DNA of 62,232 nucleotides from Lentilactobacillus parafarraginis DSM 18390 = JCM 14109. GTDB taxonomy: Bacteria; Bacillota; Bacilli; Lactobacillales; Lactobacillaceae. Location of the stretch: the NCBI RefSeq assembly GCF_001435895.1, contig NZ_AZFZ01000011.1, positions 1-62,232 of the forward strand. Reading direction: 5' to 3'. Shown here in pieces: positions 44,983-52,908 of this stretch (within the stretch, counting starts at the first letter, position 1; every line of letters begins with the position of its first letter). The position numbers and the translations under genes are program-made. The notes beneath the pieces were generated by a model that had not been told where the DNA came from, did not search any database, and worked only from the letters and a program-made list of their open reading frames with translations.

Positions 44983-46320
44983 ATGAGTTATTGGAACGTT
45001 GATAAAATCAAATACGTTGGCACTAAAGATAAAAAATCCGGGTTAGGATTCCAATATTACAACCCCGATGAAGTGATTGGCGGCAAAAAGATGCGTGACT
45101 GGCTGCGATTTGCCGTTGCCTACTGGCACACTTTTGACCAGCGGTTAGTTGATCCATTTGGTGATGGGACTGCGCTTCGGCCATACGACAAGTACACTGA
45201 TCCAATGGACCAAGCGTTGGCGAAAGTGGATGCAGCGTTTGAATTTTACGATAAGCTGGGCGTTGATTTTCTTTGCTTCCACGATCGTGATTTGGCGCCT
45301 GAAGGGGATACGCTTCGGGAGACGAACAAAAATTTAGACAAAGTTGTGGATAAGATCGTTGAGAATCAAAAGACGTCCGGTATGAAGGTTCTTTGGAATA
45401 CGTCTAACCTATTTACGAATCCCCGCTTTGTGGCCGGAGCTGGGACGTCACCATACGCCGACATTTTTGCCTACTCAGCCGCGCAATTAAAGCACAGCCT
45501 TGAAATCGGCAAGCGCGTCGGCTCTGAAAACTATGTCTTTTGGGGTGGTCGTGAAGGCTACGAATCACTTTGGAACACGGATATGAAGCGTGAACAGGAA
45601 CACGCCGCAAAGCTCTTCCACATGGCAAAGGACTACGCCAACGAGATTGGCTTCGATGCCCAGATGCTGCTTGAGCCAAAGCCAAAGGAGCCAACCACTC
45701 ATCAATACGATTTTGATGCCGCAACGACCATTGCCTTCATGAAGGAATACGGGTTGGACAAGGACTTCAAACTGAATTTGGAAGGCAACCACGCCAACTT
45801 GGCCGGGCACACTTATCAGCATGAAATTCGGGTTGCCCGTGAAGCCGGCTTGTTGGGATCGCTTGACGCTAACCAGGGTGACAAACTCATTGGCTGGGAT
45901 ATTGACGAATATCCGTCAAATCTATACGAAACAACCGCCGCAATGACTGAAGTTGTTGAAAACGGCAGCATTGGCCCCCGTGGTGGATTGAACTTTGACG
46001 CCAAGCCACGCCGGTCATCATTTGAACCGGAAGACCTCTTCTATGGTCACATTGTCGGCATGGATAGCTTTGCTGCCGGCCTCCGGGTTGCCGTTGCAAT
46101 GAAGCAGGACGGCGTTCTTGATAACATCGTCAAGAATCGTTACAGTTCATTTGACTCAGGAATCGGTGCTGACATTGAATCTGGCAAGGCAAGCATGGCT
46201 GACCTTGAAACCTACTCATTGGATAAGACCCAAAAGCAGCTCCGGGACGCAACCCATTCCGATCATTTGGAAGAAATTAAGGATACGATCAATCATTACA
46301 TCATCCAGACTTTGAAGTAG
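44983..46320 (+). CDS. xylA: Xylose isomerase
   Basis: XylA converts D-xylose to D-xylulose. The 445-residue length and motifs fit the class II enzyme: [12 protein letters not shown] with the catalytic His, [10 protein letters not shown], the metal-binding [13 protein letters not shown], and [16 protein letters not shown]. The ATG at 44983 follows GGAGG, so the longer frame from 44941, which starts inside the operator, is rejected. xylB follows after a hairpin. Confidence 0.95.
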   Translation: MSYWNVDKIKYVGTKDKKSGLGFQYYNPDEVIGGKKMRDWLRFAVAYWHTFDQRLVDPFGDGTALRPYDKYTDPMDQALAKVDAAFEFYDKLGVDFLCFHDRDLAPEGDTLRETNKNLDKVVDKIVENQKTSGMKVLWNTSNLFTNPRFVAGAGTSPYADIFAYSAAQLKHSLEIGKRVGSENYVFWGGREGYESLWNTDMKREQEHAAKLFHMAKDYANEIGFDAQMLLEPKPKEPTTHQYDFDAATTIAFMKEYGLDKDFKLNLEGNHANLAGHTYQHEIRVAREAGLLGSLDANQGDKLIGWDIDEYPSNLYETTAAMTEVVENGSIGPRGGLNFDAKPRRSSFEPEDLFYGHIVGMDSFAAGLRVAVAMKQDGVLDNIVKNRYSSFDSGIGADIESGKASMADLETYSLDKTQKQLRDATHSDHLEEIKDTINHYIIQTLK

Positions 46321-46342
46321 TGATCGATTGGGGATGACCCCA

Positions 46343-46371
46343 TTCATCCTTTCATCAATAAACGATATAAT
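46343..46371 (+). promoter_or_regulatory. Possible internal promoter before xylB
   Basis: A perfect TATAAT (46366-46371) lies 17 bp after TTCATC, a weak -35. If active, its leader RNA would contain the hairpin at 46378-46410. Confidence 0.35.
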
Positions 46372-46377
46372 GTGTTA

Positions 46378-46410
46378 AAAGGAATGGAACTAACCTGCCA
46401 TTCCTTTTTT
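46378..46410 (+). terminator. Terminator-like hairpin between xylA and xylB
   Basis: AAAGGAATGG and CCATTCCTTT form a perfect 10-bp stem followed by a T run. It sits 23 bp before the xylB start. It should make xylB expression lower than xylA, or act as an attenuator. Confidence 0.7.
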
Positions 46411-46432
46411 CGAAGAGGAGGAGCGATTCAAT

Positions 46433-47947
46433 ATGACTGATTGTGTACTGGGCGTTGATCTTGGAACCAGCGCCGTCAAGGTGTCAGCCGTCACCAAAAC
46501 TGGTGAGATTATTGCCCAGGAGGGGATGGACTTTCCCCTTCGCCAGCCCAAGCCCGGATACGCCGAGCAGGATCCGGAAGACTGGGTAAGCGCAACGACG
46601 GTGGCGATTGTCCGCTTAATCTTAAATGACCAATTAAAACCTGAACAGATTAAGGGCATCAGTTATTCCGGCCAGATGCACGGCCTGGTGCTGCTAGACG
46701 CGGATAACCAAGTTCTGCGCCCGGCGATGTTGTGGAACGATACCCGCTCGACCAAGCAGCGCGAAGAAATTATGGCGAAAATGGGGGACCGATTCATTGA
46801 AATCACCCATAATCAACCATTGGAGGGCTTTACCCTGCCCAAGCTGCTGTGGGTCAAGGAAAACCAGCCGGAAATTTTCGCGAAGGCCAAAACCATGCTG
46901 CTGCCGAAAGATTACCTGCGTTTTCGAATGACCGGGAACCTGGCCATTGACTATTCTGACGCCACTGGAACCGTGATGCTCGACGTTGACAAGCAGGTTT
47001 GGAGCCAAGAGATCCTGGATGCATTTGATATTCCGGCCAGTCTCTGCCCGCCGTTGGTTCGATCAATTGATAATACGGGGCACATCGATGACTGGTATGC
47101 TCAGTATTCGGGCCTGTCAACCGAGACGGTGACGTTTGGTGGCGGGGCCGACAATGCCTGCGGCGCAGTCGGGGCTGGGATTGATAGCCCAACCAAAGTG
47201 CTATCGAGCATTGGGACCTCCGGGGTGATCTTAAAATATGAACCACAAAAGGAAACTAACTATAATGGTGTCCTTCAATATGAAGATCACGCCATTCCCG
47301 ACGCCTTTTATTCGATGGGGGTGACCCTGGCCGCTGGTTTTTCTCTGAGCTGGTTTAAGAAAACCTTTGCGGCTGACGAAGACTTCACGGCCGTTGTGGA
47401 AAGTGCGGCCCAGTCGACGGTTGGGGCCAACGGGCTACTGTTTGCGCCCTATATCGTTGGCGAACGGGCCCCGTATGCCGACGCTGACATTCGTGGCAGT
47501 TTTATTGGCATCGATGGCATTCATCAGCGCCACGACTTTGTCCGCGCCGTTCTTGAAGGCATCATCTTCTCGTTTCGGGATTTAATGGACGAATACGAGG
47601 CGAAGGGCAGCCGGTTTGACACGGTTGTCTCGATTGGCGGCGGCGCTAAAAGTCCGCTTTGGCAGCAGATTCAGGCCAACATTTTTAACACGAAAGTGGT
47701 CTCGCTGAAAAATGAACAGGGCCCCGGACTGGGGGCCGCAATGCTGGCAGCCGTGGGTCTCGGTTGGTTTAAGAGCGTGTCGGAATGCACAAAAGTTTTC
47801 GTGAAATTCAAGGACGTGTTCTTGCCACGAGCCAATGACGTTGCTAAGTACCGCAAACTCCATGACATTTATAAACAAATTTATCCAAGTACCAAGGAAA
47901 TTACCCATGAACTGGTGGCTTATCGCCGGGAAAATGGGGAGGAATAA
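46433..47947 (+). CDS. xylB: Xylulokinase
   Basis: XylB phosphorylates xylulose to xylulose 5-phosphate, which enters the phosphoketolase pathway. The 504-residue FGGY kinase starts [16 protein letters not shown], has [21 protein letters not shown], the catalytic Asp in [17 protein letters not shown], and a C-terminal [22 protein letters not shown] site precedes the ATG. Confidence 0.95.
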   Translation: MTDCVLGVDLGTSAVKVSAVTKTGEIIAQEGMDFPLRQPKPGYAEQDPEDWVSATTVAIVRLILNDQLKPEQIKGISYSGQMHGLVLLDADNQVLRPAMLWNDTRSTKQREEIMAKMGDRFIEITHNQPLEGFTLPKLLWVKENQPEIFAKAKTMLLPKDYLRFRMTGNLAIDYSDATGTVMLDVDKQVWSQEILDAFDIPASLCPPLVRSIDNTGHIDDWYAQYSGLSTETVTFGGGADNACGAVGAGIDSPTKVLSSIGTSGVILKYEPQKETNYNGVLQYEDHAIPDAFYSMGVTLAAGFSLSWFKKTFAADEDFTAVVESAAQSTVGANGLLFAPYIVGERAPYADADIRGSFIGIDGIHQRHDFVRAVLEGIIFSFRDLMDEYEAKGSRFDTVVSIGGGAKSPLWQQIQANIFNTKVVSLKNEQGPGLGAAMLAAVGLGWFKSVSECTKVFVKFKDVFLPRANDVAKYRKLHDIYKQIYPSTKEITHELVAYRRENGEE

Positions 47948-47957
47948 TCTCGTAAGG

Positions 47958-47987
47958 GCAGACGGAAATGATGGTCTGTCTTTTTTT
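47958..47987 (+). terminator. Terminator after xylB
   Basis: The stem GCAGAC/GTCTGT is followed by a run of seven T, 10 bp after the xylB stop. Confidence 0.65.
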
Positions 47988-48034
47988 CACTTTTAAATGG
48001 TTGTTTTACCCAAATAACCATTTAAAAGTGAAAA
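47984..48034. repeat. 19-bp perfect inverted repeat
   Basis: TTTTCACTTTTAAATGGTT (47984-48002) and its exact complement (48016-48034) are separated by 13 nt. It overlaps the xylB terminator T run and may be a second hairpin acting in either direction. Confidence 0.65.
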
Positions 48035-48056
48035 TCGCGTTGTTAAACGATCAAAC

Positions 48057-48113
48057 CCCCACTTTTGCTCATTTATAATCGGAATTAATCTTTATAAGTG
48101 AGCAAAAGTGGGG
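48057..48113. terminator. Long inverted repeat, likely bidirectional hairpin
   Basis: CCCCACTTTTGCTCA (48057-48071) pairs with TGAGCAAAAGTGGGG (ending 48113), extended by TTATAA on both inner sides with one mismatch. It lies just downstream of the broken small gene on the reverse strand and has TTTT on the plus strand. Confidence 0.6.
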
Positions 48114-48123
48114 TTTTGACAGT

Positions 48124-48250
48124 TTATGATTCAAAATGCCACCAAACAATCATCACGAGATTGGCCAATCCATAACCAACGATACCGAATCCAAATATCA
48201 GCATAAAACTGGCGAAAGATTATCAAGTTTTGGGACTTAGGTCTCATCAT
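48124..48250 (-). pseudogene. Small membrane-peptide gene with an apparent frameshift
   Basis: On the reverse strand GGAGG precedes an ATG at 48250 reading MMRPKSQNLIIFRQF, which then turns into charged sequence ending at 48131. A different frame of the same strand, from an ATG at 48204 without a ribosome binding site, encodes a clear membrane helix MLIFGFGIVGYGLANLVMIVWW and stops at 48124. The two parts fit one small membrane protein joined by a frameshift. A sequencing error, a real mutation or recoding could explain it. Confidence 0.35.
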
Positions 48251-48347
48251 TCCTCCATATCCAAATTGCAACCCACAGGGTTTATCGCTATAATAATTTG
48301 TATGCAATTAATTCGACACTCTTGTAATGATAGTAAGGATCTGGATA

Positions 48348-49574
48348 ATGATGGGGAAATCTAAGACACCTCAATGGAAGAAAAACTTATGGGCCCTGTG
48401 GTTTGGTAACTTTGCCACCGGTGCCGGTGCCAGTATGGCGCTGCCTTTCTTACCATTATTTATTAATGAACTTGGGAACTTTCCCAAATGGCAGTTGACG
48501 TTATATGCCGGCTTGGCGTTTTCCAGCGTGTTTCTCAGTCAGGCGATTGTCTCGCCGATGTGGGGGAACTTGGCTGATCGAACCGGTCGAAAACCAATGC
48601 TGCTGCGAGCCTCGATTGGGATGACAATCAGCGCCACTTTGTGTGGGTTGTCCCCAAACGTTTTCGTTCTAATTTTGATTCGGTTTATTCAGGGGACCTT
48701 TTCCGGTTACATCAACAATGCCTACGCGCTAATGGCCAGTGAAGTCCCTCAAGAAGAGAGCGGCCATGTGATGGGGATGCTGACGACTGGAAACGTTGGC
48801 GGTAACCTGATCGGCCCGATTATTGGTGGGTACTTATCCGGCGTATTTGGTTACCGGCTGCCATTTTACATGTTTGGGTTTATGATGCTGCTGGCCTCAA
48901 TCTCCACCTGGCTGTTTGTGAAGGAAGACTTCAAGCCGGTGAAGAAGAGTGCCAAATTAGGCATTCGTGATGCCTTTTCCGGAATTCAGAAGAAGTGGGT
49001 TGTGGGGGCCATGATTGTGTCTTCCATGCTGATCATGGCAGCCACCATGTCAATCAACCCAATTATCAGTTTGTTTGTCAAAGAGCTGATGCATAATCAC
49101 GGGAACATTGCCTTCACCAGTGGGGTCATCGCGGCCTTGCCGGGGATTGCCACCATTATGGCGGCCCCCTATCTCGGAAAATTAGGGGACCACATTGGAC
49201 CGGAGAAGATCCTGATGGCCGGATTGGTTTTCTCGGCGGTCGTCTTCTTCCCGATGACTTTCGTCACAACCGTCCTATTATTAGGGGTTCTACGGTTCTT
49301 GATCGGAATTGCCAACGCGGCGTTGATGCCGATTACCCAAACGGTGATGACGTTGGAAACGCCGGCCAATGCGGTTAGTCGAATCTTTAGTTACAATCAG
49401 TCAGCTCAAGCGGTCGGGGCAGTGATTGGCCCAATGTTAGCATCGGGGGTTGCCGGAATATTTGACTACCGGTACGTTTTTCTAATGACAACCGTTCTGG
49501 TGCTCATTAATATTGTGGTTGTCCGCATTGCTTATCATAAGGATGAGGATAAGCAACGGGTTTCCATTGATTAA
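48348..49574 (+). CDS. MFS multidrug efflux transporter
   Basis: The 408-residue protein has 12 predicted helices, with the loop GNLADRTGRKPMLLRASIGMT near residue 75 and the antiporter-like GNVGGNLIGPIIGGYLSG in helix 5. These mark a DHA1 drug:H+ antiporter related to PmrA-type pumps. The ATG at 48348 has AAGGA 8 bp upstream. It is a single-gene unit closed by a terminator. Confidence 0.82.
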   Translation: MMGKSKTPQWKKNLWALWFGNFATGAGASMALPFLPLFINELGNFPKWQLTLYAGLAFSSVFLSQAIVSPMWGNLADRTGRKPMLLRASIGMTISATLCGLSPNVFVLILIRFIQGTFSGYINNAYALMASEVPQEESGHVMGMLTTGNVGGNLIGPIIGGYLSGVFGYRLPFYMFGFMMLLASISTWLFVKEDFKPVKKSAKLGIRDAFSGIQKKWVVGAMIVSSMLIMAATMSINPIISLFVKELMHNHGNIAFTSGVIAALPGIATIMAAPYLGKLGDHIGPEKILMAGLVFSAVVFFPMTFVTTVLLLGVLRFLIGIANAALMPITQTVMTLETPANAVSRIFSYNQSAQAVGAVIGPMLASGVAGIFDYRYVFLMTTVLVLINIVVVRIAYHKDEDKQRVSID

Positions 49575-49613
49575 AAATGGTGCCTGAAATGGACAAATCT
49601 TATTAAGAATCTG

Positions 49614-49650
49614 AAAAGCGGCGGACAATTTTAGCGTCCCCGCTTTTTTG
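49614..49650 (+). terminator. Terminator of MFS efflux gene
   Basis: AAAAGCGGCGGAC and GTCCCCGCTTTT form the stem, followed by TTTTTTG. Confidence 0.75.
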
Positions 49651-49923
49651 CGCTCTGAATCAACGATCTTTAAAGAATCTTAATATTTACCCTATCAACT
49701 GTTCATTGCGTTTGGTGTCGTTTTCATGAAAACGGTCTCTGACTGAATTAGTAAAAAAGGCTGGTTTGAAGCGGTTAACGACTGTATAATCGATGAAATC
49801 AGATGGGCGACCCGTATTTTGATGAAAGCGACGAAATGATTTTCATTAGGTGAGTGAATGTCCATTCTGAGGCGATTAACGGTCATCGTTAACGCAATAC
49901 ATATGACATTGGAGGCAATTGGC

Positions 49924-50388
49924 ATGACAATATTTTTGAAGATAACCGATTTTTTGACGCTGTATGTCCTGATCTCACTGTGGGTTGGCGACTTCTTCTC
50001 CATGCGGATGCAGGGAAGGTCGTCGAAGTACGTTGCCCGCCTTCTTCAGCGGGATGCGACACCGTTAAAAATGGCCATTGAAAATCCTGTCAAAATGGGC
50101 CCAGAAACGTTGGCCTTCATCACCAAGAAGCTTAATTCAATTAACCGGTGGTTCTGGCTGGCGAACAAGAATGGCGCAATGCTGGTGGTTTTGGCACTGC
50201 AGGAATGGTTAGTGTTCACGGCTAAGCAAAATTGGGGATTAGTCACGATTGAACTGCTGATGCTCTTTATTTGTGGGATCATTTTGGCTGCTGACCTGCG
50301 CGTTAATCACGTTCGGATTGAGCTTGAGAAAAAGCTAAAACCCTATGAAGATCGGCTATGGTTTGAGTATCATCTGAAAAAGGGTTAG
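49924..50388 (+). CDS. Small membrane protein, copy 1 of a tandem pair
   Basis: The 154-residue protein has a first helix (FLTLYVLISLWVGDFFSM), a polar stretch with KKLNSINRWFWLANK, two more helices (MLVVLALQEWLVF and LLMLFICGIILAADL) and a conserved charged tail LEKKLKPYEDRLWFEY. ATG 49924 follows GGAGG by 8 bp. The next gene encodes a close paralog with the same plan. I do not recognise the family. Confidence 0.75.
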   Translation: MTIFLKITDFLTLYVLISLWVGDFFSMRMQGRSSKYVARLLQRDATPLKMAIENPVKMGPETLAFITKKLNSINRWFWLANKNGAMLVVLALQEWLVFTAKQNWGLVTIELLMLFICGIILAADLRVNHVRIELEKKLKPYEDRLWFEYHLKKG

Positions 50389-50415
50389 GTCAACTGTAGT
50401 TGGTTCAAACGAATT

Positions 50416-50454
50416 AAAATGGCGGCAATCCGAAACTGGACTTGCCACCATTTT
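50416..50454 (+). terminator. Terminator after copy 1
   Basis: AAAATGGCGGCAA and TTGCCACCATTTT form a stem with one mismatch, then TTTATTTG. The two paralogs are therefore separate transcription units. Confidence 0.7.
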
Positions 50455-50761
50455 TATTTGGCCTGACGACTTTTCAATGCTCGTTGTTGAATGGCAAAAG
50501 CTACTATAAAATTCTCATTAAGTTCACCGAATTATTAACCAATTAAGTATCGGAGACTACCAATAAATTCCTGTTATACCGCCATTTTGGTACGGACAAA
50601 TGTTTCAAGCATATTCTTACTAAAATCTCAGGATTCGCGATATACTTTGGGTGATTAGACAGGTATTTTACAACGCATTGGGGGATGCCGTTGAAATTGA
50701 CAGTCCAGTTATGTTGGCTAACGGCCAGAATTTAAGACGATGCCGAATTGGAGGGGAGAAC

Positions 50762-51223
50762 ATGAATGACATTTTAAAACTATCAGACTTTGTACTGATT
50801 TATATTTTGATCGGATTGTGGCTTGGCGACTTCTTCTCGATGAGAAACATTGGCAAGTCCTCCGAGACCGTGTCGGAATTACTTAAGAAAGATGCCCGGG
50901 GACTCAAGGTTGCCCTTGAGGGAACCGCCAACTTAACGGCGGAAACGCAAAAGTTGGTGACCAAAAAAGTGAAAACCATCAACCGCTGGTATTTTCTGGC
51001 AAGCAAAACCGGCAGCATGATCGCGATGCTGATCATCCAACAGTGGCTGGTTGTTACCGCTAAACAGAATTGGGGCTTGGTAGCCATCGAAATTTCCCTG
51101 CTGGTCATTTGCGGCGTGATTCTTGCAGCTGATATGCGGGTGAATATTGTGCGCGCCCAGCTTGAGAAGGCATTGAAGCCGTACGAGGATCGGTTGTGGT
51201 TTGAATACAAACTAAAGAGCTAG
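50762..51223 (+). CDS. Small membrane protein, copy 2 of a tandem pair
   Basis: The 153-residue protein matches copy 1 along its length: VLIYILIGLWLGDFFSMR, KKVKTINRWYFLASK, LIIQQWLVVTAKQNWGLVAIE and the tail LKPYEDRLWFEYKLK. The strictly kept WLVxTAKQNWGLV and PYEDRLWFEY segments suggest a selected function. ATG 50762 follows GGAGGGG. About 375 bp separate it from copy 1. The S-layer gene follows. Confidence 0.75.
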   Translation: MNDILKLSDFVLIYILIGLWLGDFFSMRNIGKSSETVSELLKKDARGLKVALEGTANLTAETQKLVTKKVKTINRWYFLASKTGSMIAMLIIQQWLVVTAKQNWGLVAIEISLLVICGVILAADMRVNIVRAQLEKALKPYEDRLWFEYKLKS

Positions 51224-51280
51224 AATGAGACAGGTCAGTTGATTGGCCCCCATTTTATCAATTTAAAAGCGGCGAAAATG

Positions 51281-51325
51281 AAGTCGGAACGTGAGGGGAT
51301 TAAAAAACGTTCCGACTTCTTTTTT
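51281..51325 (+). terminator. Terminator after copy 2
   Basis: AAGTCGGAACGT and ACGTTCCGACTT form a perfect 12-bp stem followed by CTTTTTT. Confidence 0.85.
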
Positions 51326-51478
51326 GACCAGTTTTTCATCGACTGACTAAAGAGAAGTGAATAATTAAGAATTCCTTCAAAATGGCTGGTTTATCCAAAT
51401 CTAAGGCCTTAAACACGCTTTGTATGTAAATTAAAGCTGTGGTCAAATTGGTCACAAAATAGATATGGGGGCAACAAT

Positions 51479-52810
51479 ATGAAATTTGATGCGAAAAAAT
51501 CATTATATGTGGGGATTGCGGCATTATCGTTAGTTGCAGCAACTGGGGCTGCGACCACCAACGCAAGTGCTAAGTCATACGCAACGGCGACTTCCAATGC
51601 GCAACTATCCTCAGATCCAACGACGCGTAACGTGACAACGACCGGGACCAGCGCTTTATACACGAAAGCCGGTACGCTGCGTGGTGCCCGGGTGATTGCC
51701 GGCAAGGCAACGTTGTCAGCCTATGGCAGTTCTAATAGTTCCCAACAGTATTTCCGGGCTTACCGGGTCGCTACGACCAACCGTGGTTCGGTTTACTACA
51801 AAGTCGTTTCGTTTAACGGCAACCTGCGCGGCTGGATCTATGGCGGCAGGAGCACCACGTCGTTTGGTGGGGGAATTGCTTCTGCCAACACAATGACTAA
51901 CGCAAGTTTACCGACGACTACAACGGGATACACGCTAACCAATCCGGCGAAGAACGGCCTCTGGGTGAACCCAAAGTGGTCGCAATATAAGGCCCAACAG
52001 GCTGACATGAGCGGCTACAAGTCCGGGGATACATTTACGGTTATCGGAGCCGCTACCAAGACTCGGGAAGGCTGGCTGTATTATCAGGTTCGGGATGACA
52101 ATAATGCTTCGGTTACCGGCTGGGTATTTGCCGGCGGCTTAACGGCGAAGACGACGCCAACGCCAACGCCAAATCCAACCACCCCAACCAAAGACAACAG
52201 TGTTCAAATCAACTATATTAACGCTTCCGGCCAACAGGTTGGGTCCGCATATAACTGGATTATCCAGCAATCTGATCTGATGAGTGGCGCCAAGCTGGTG
52301 AACGGCGCGAAACTGAATGAAATTTTGGCGAACTCGTCAGAATTGCAGACGGTGATTAATAAGAACGTGCCAACCGGCTACACGGTCAGTGGTACTCAGG
52401 ATCCAAGTCATCCATTAGCTAATACCACTGTGGGCAGTTCGATCGCGGTCTATGTCACCGCAACGCCAACCGTCCAGCAATATGCTTCCAAGCTGAGCTA
52501 TTACGATGCCAAAACGGGTAATCAGATTCCGACAAACTACTTGAAGGACAACACTTATCCGCAATTGACGACAGCCCAACAGGCAATATTTAGCAGTCCA
52601 ACCCAAACGACAATCAATGCATCGTTGTTTGATAACGCGATTTTCCAAGCCGGCAATCCATTGTATTCACTGGCTGGCAGTCCCCAGTATGCTGGTGGAA
52701 ATTACTTCACGCCCGCCTACACGTTTGATGCTGCCCGAACCAAGACGGAAAATGCCAACGCTAAGTATGGCGATACCATCAAATTATTCTATGATGAATT
52801 CAATATGTAA
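51479..52810 (+). CDS. S-layer protein of the Lactobacillus brevis SlpA type
   Basis: The 443-residue protein has a signal peptide cut after NASA near residue 31. The mature N-terminus contains ALYTKAGTLRGARVIAGKAT, RVATTNRGSVYYKVVSF, RGWIYGGRS and ATKTREGWLYYQV, all of which I recall in L. brevis SlpA-family proteins, where this half binds the cell wall. A Thr/Pro linker (TTPTPTPNPTTPT) near residue 225 leads to a MucBP-like segment (VQINYINASGQQVGS). It may be a minor S-layer variant, since the usual very strong multi-promoter leader is not evident. GGGGG precedes the ATG. Confidence 0.8.
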   Translation: MKFDAKKSLYVGIAALSLVAATGAATTNASAKSYATATSNAQLSSDPTTRNVTTTGTSALYTKAGTLRGARVIAGKATLSAYGSSNSSQQYFRAYRVATTNRGSVYYKVVSFNGNLRGWIYGGRSTTSFGGGIASANTMTNASLPTTTTGYTLTNPAKNGLWVNPKWSQYKAQQADMSGYKSGDTFTVIGAATKTREGWLYYQVRDDNNASVTGWVFAGGLTAKTTPTPTPNPTTPTKDNSVQINYINASGQQVGSAYNWIIQQSDLMSGAKLVNGAKLNEILANSSELQTVINKNVPTGYTVSGTQDPSHPLANTTVGSSIAVYVTATPTVQQYASKLSYYDAKTGNQIPTNYLKDNTYPQLTTAQQAIFSSPTQTTINASLFDNAIFQAGNPLYSLAGSPQYAGGNYFTPAYTFDAARTKTENANAKYGDTIKLFYDEFNM

Positions 52811-52842
52811 ATTGGTAACCAGAATGCCTGGTTAACCAACAG

Positions 52843-52884
52843 AAAAGACCGCTCATCCTTAAAAATTGGGATGAGCGGTCTTTT
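52843..52884. terminator. Bidirectional terminator
   Basis: AAAAGACCGCTCATCC pairs perfectly with GGATGAGCGGTCTTTT around a 10-nt loop, between the convergent S-layer and alpha-galactosidase genes. Confidence 0.85.
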
Positions 52885-52908
52885 CGATTGAGTGATTGGC
52901 TAGCTGAA

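Noticed and set aside
46854-47246. 130-codon reverse frame within xylB
   Set aside because: It is antisense to a clear kinase gene and its Arg/His/Pro-rich composition is typical of shadow frames.
50800-51210. 136-codon reverse frame opposite small membrane protein copy 2
   Set aside because: The opposite strand has a paralogous, conserved protein with a good ribosome binding site.
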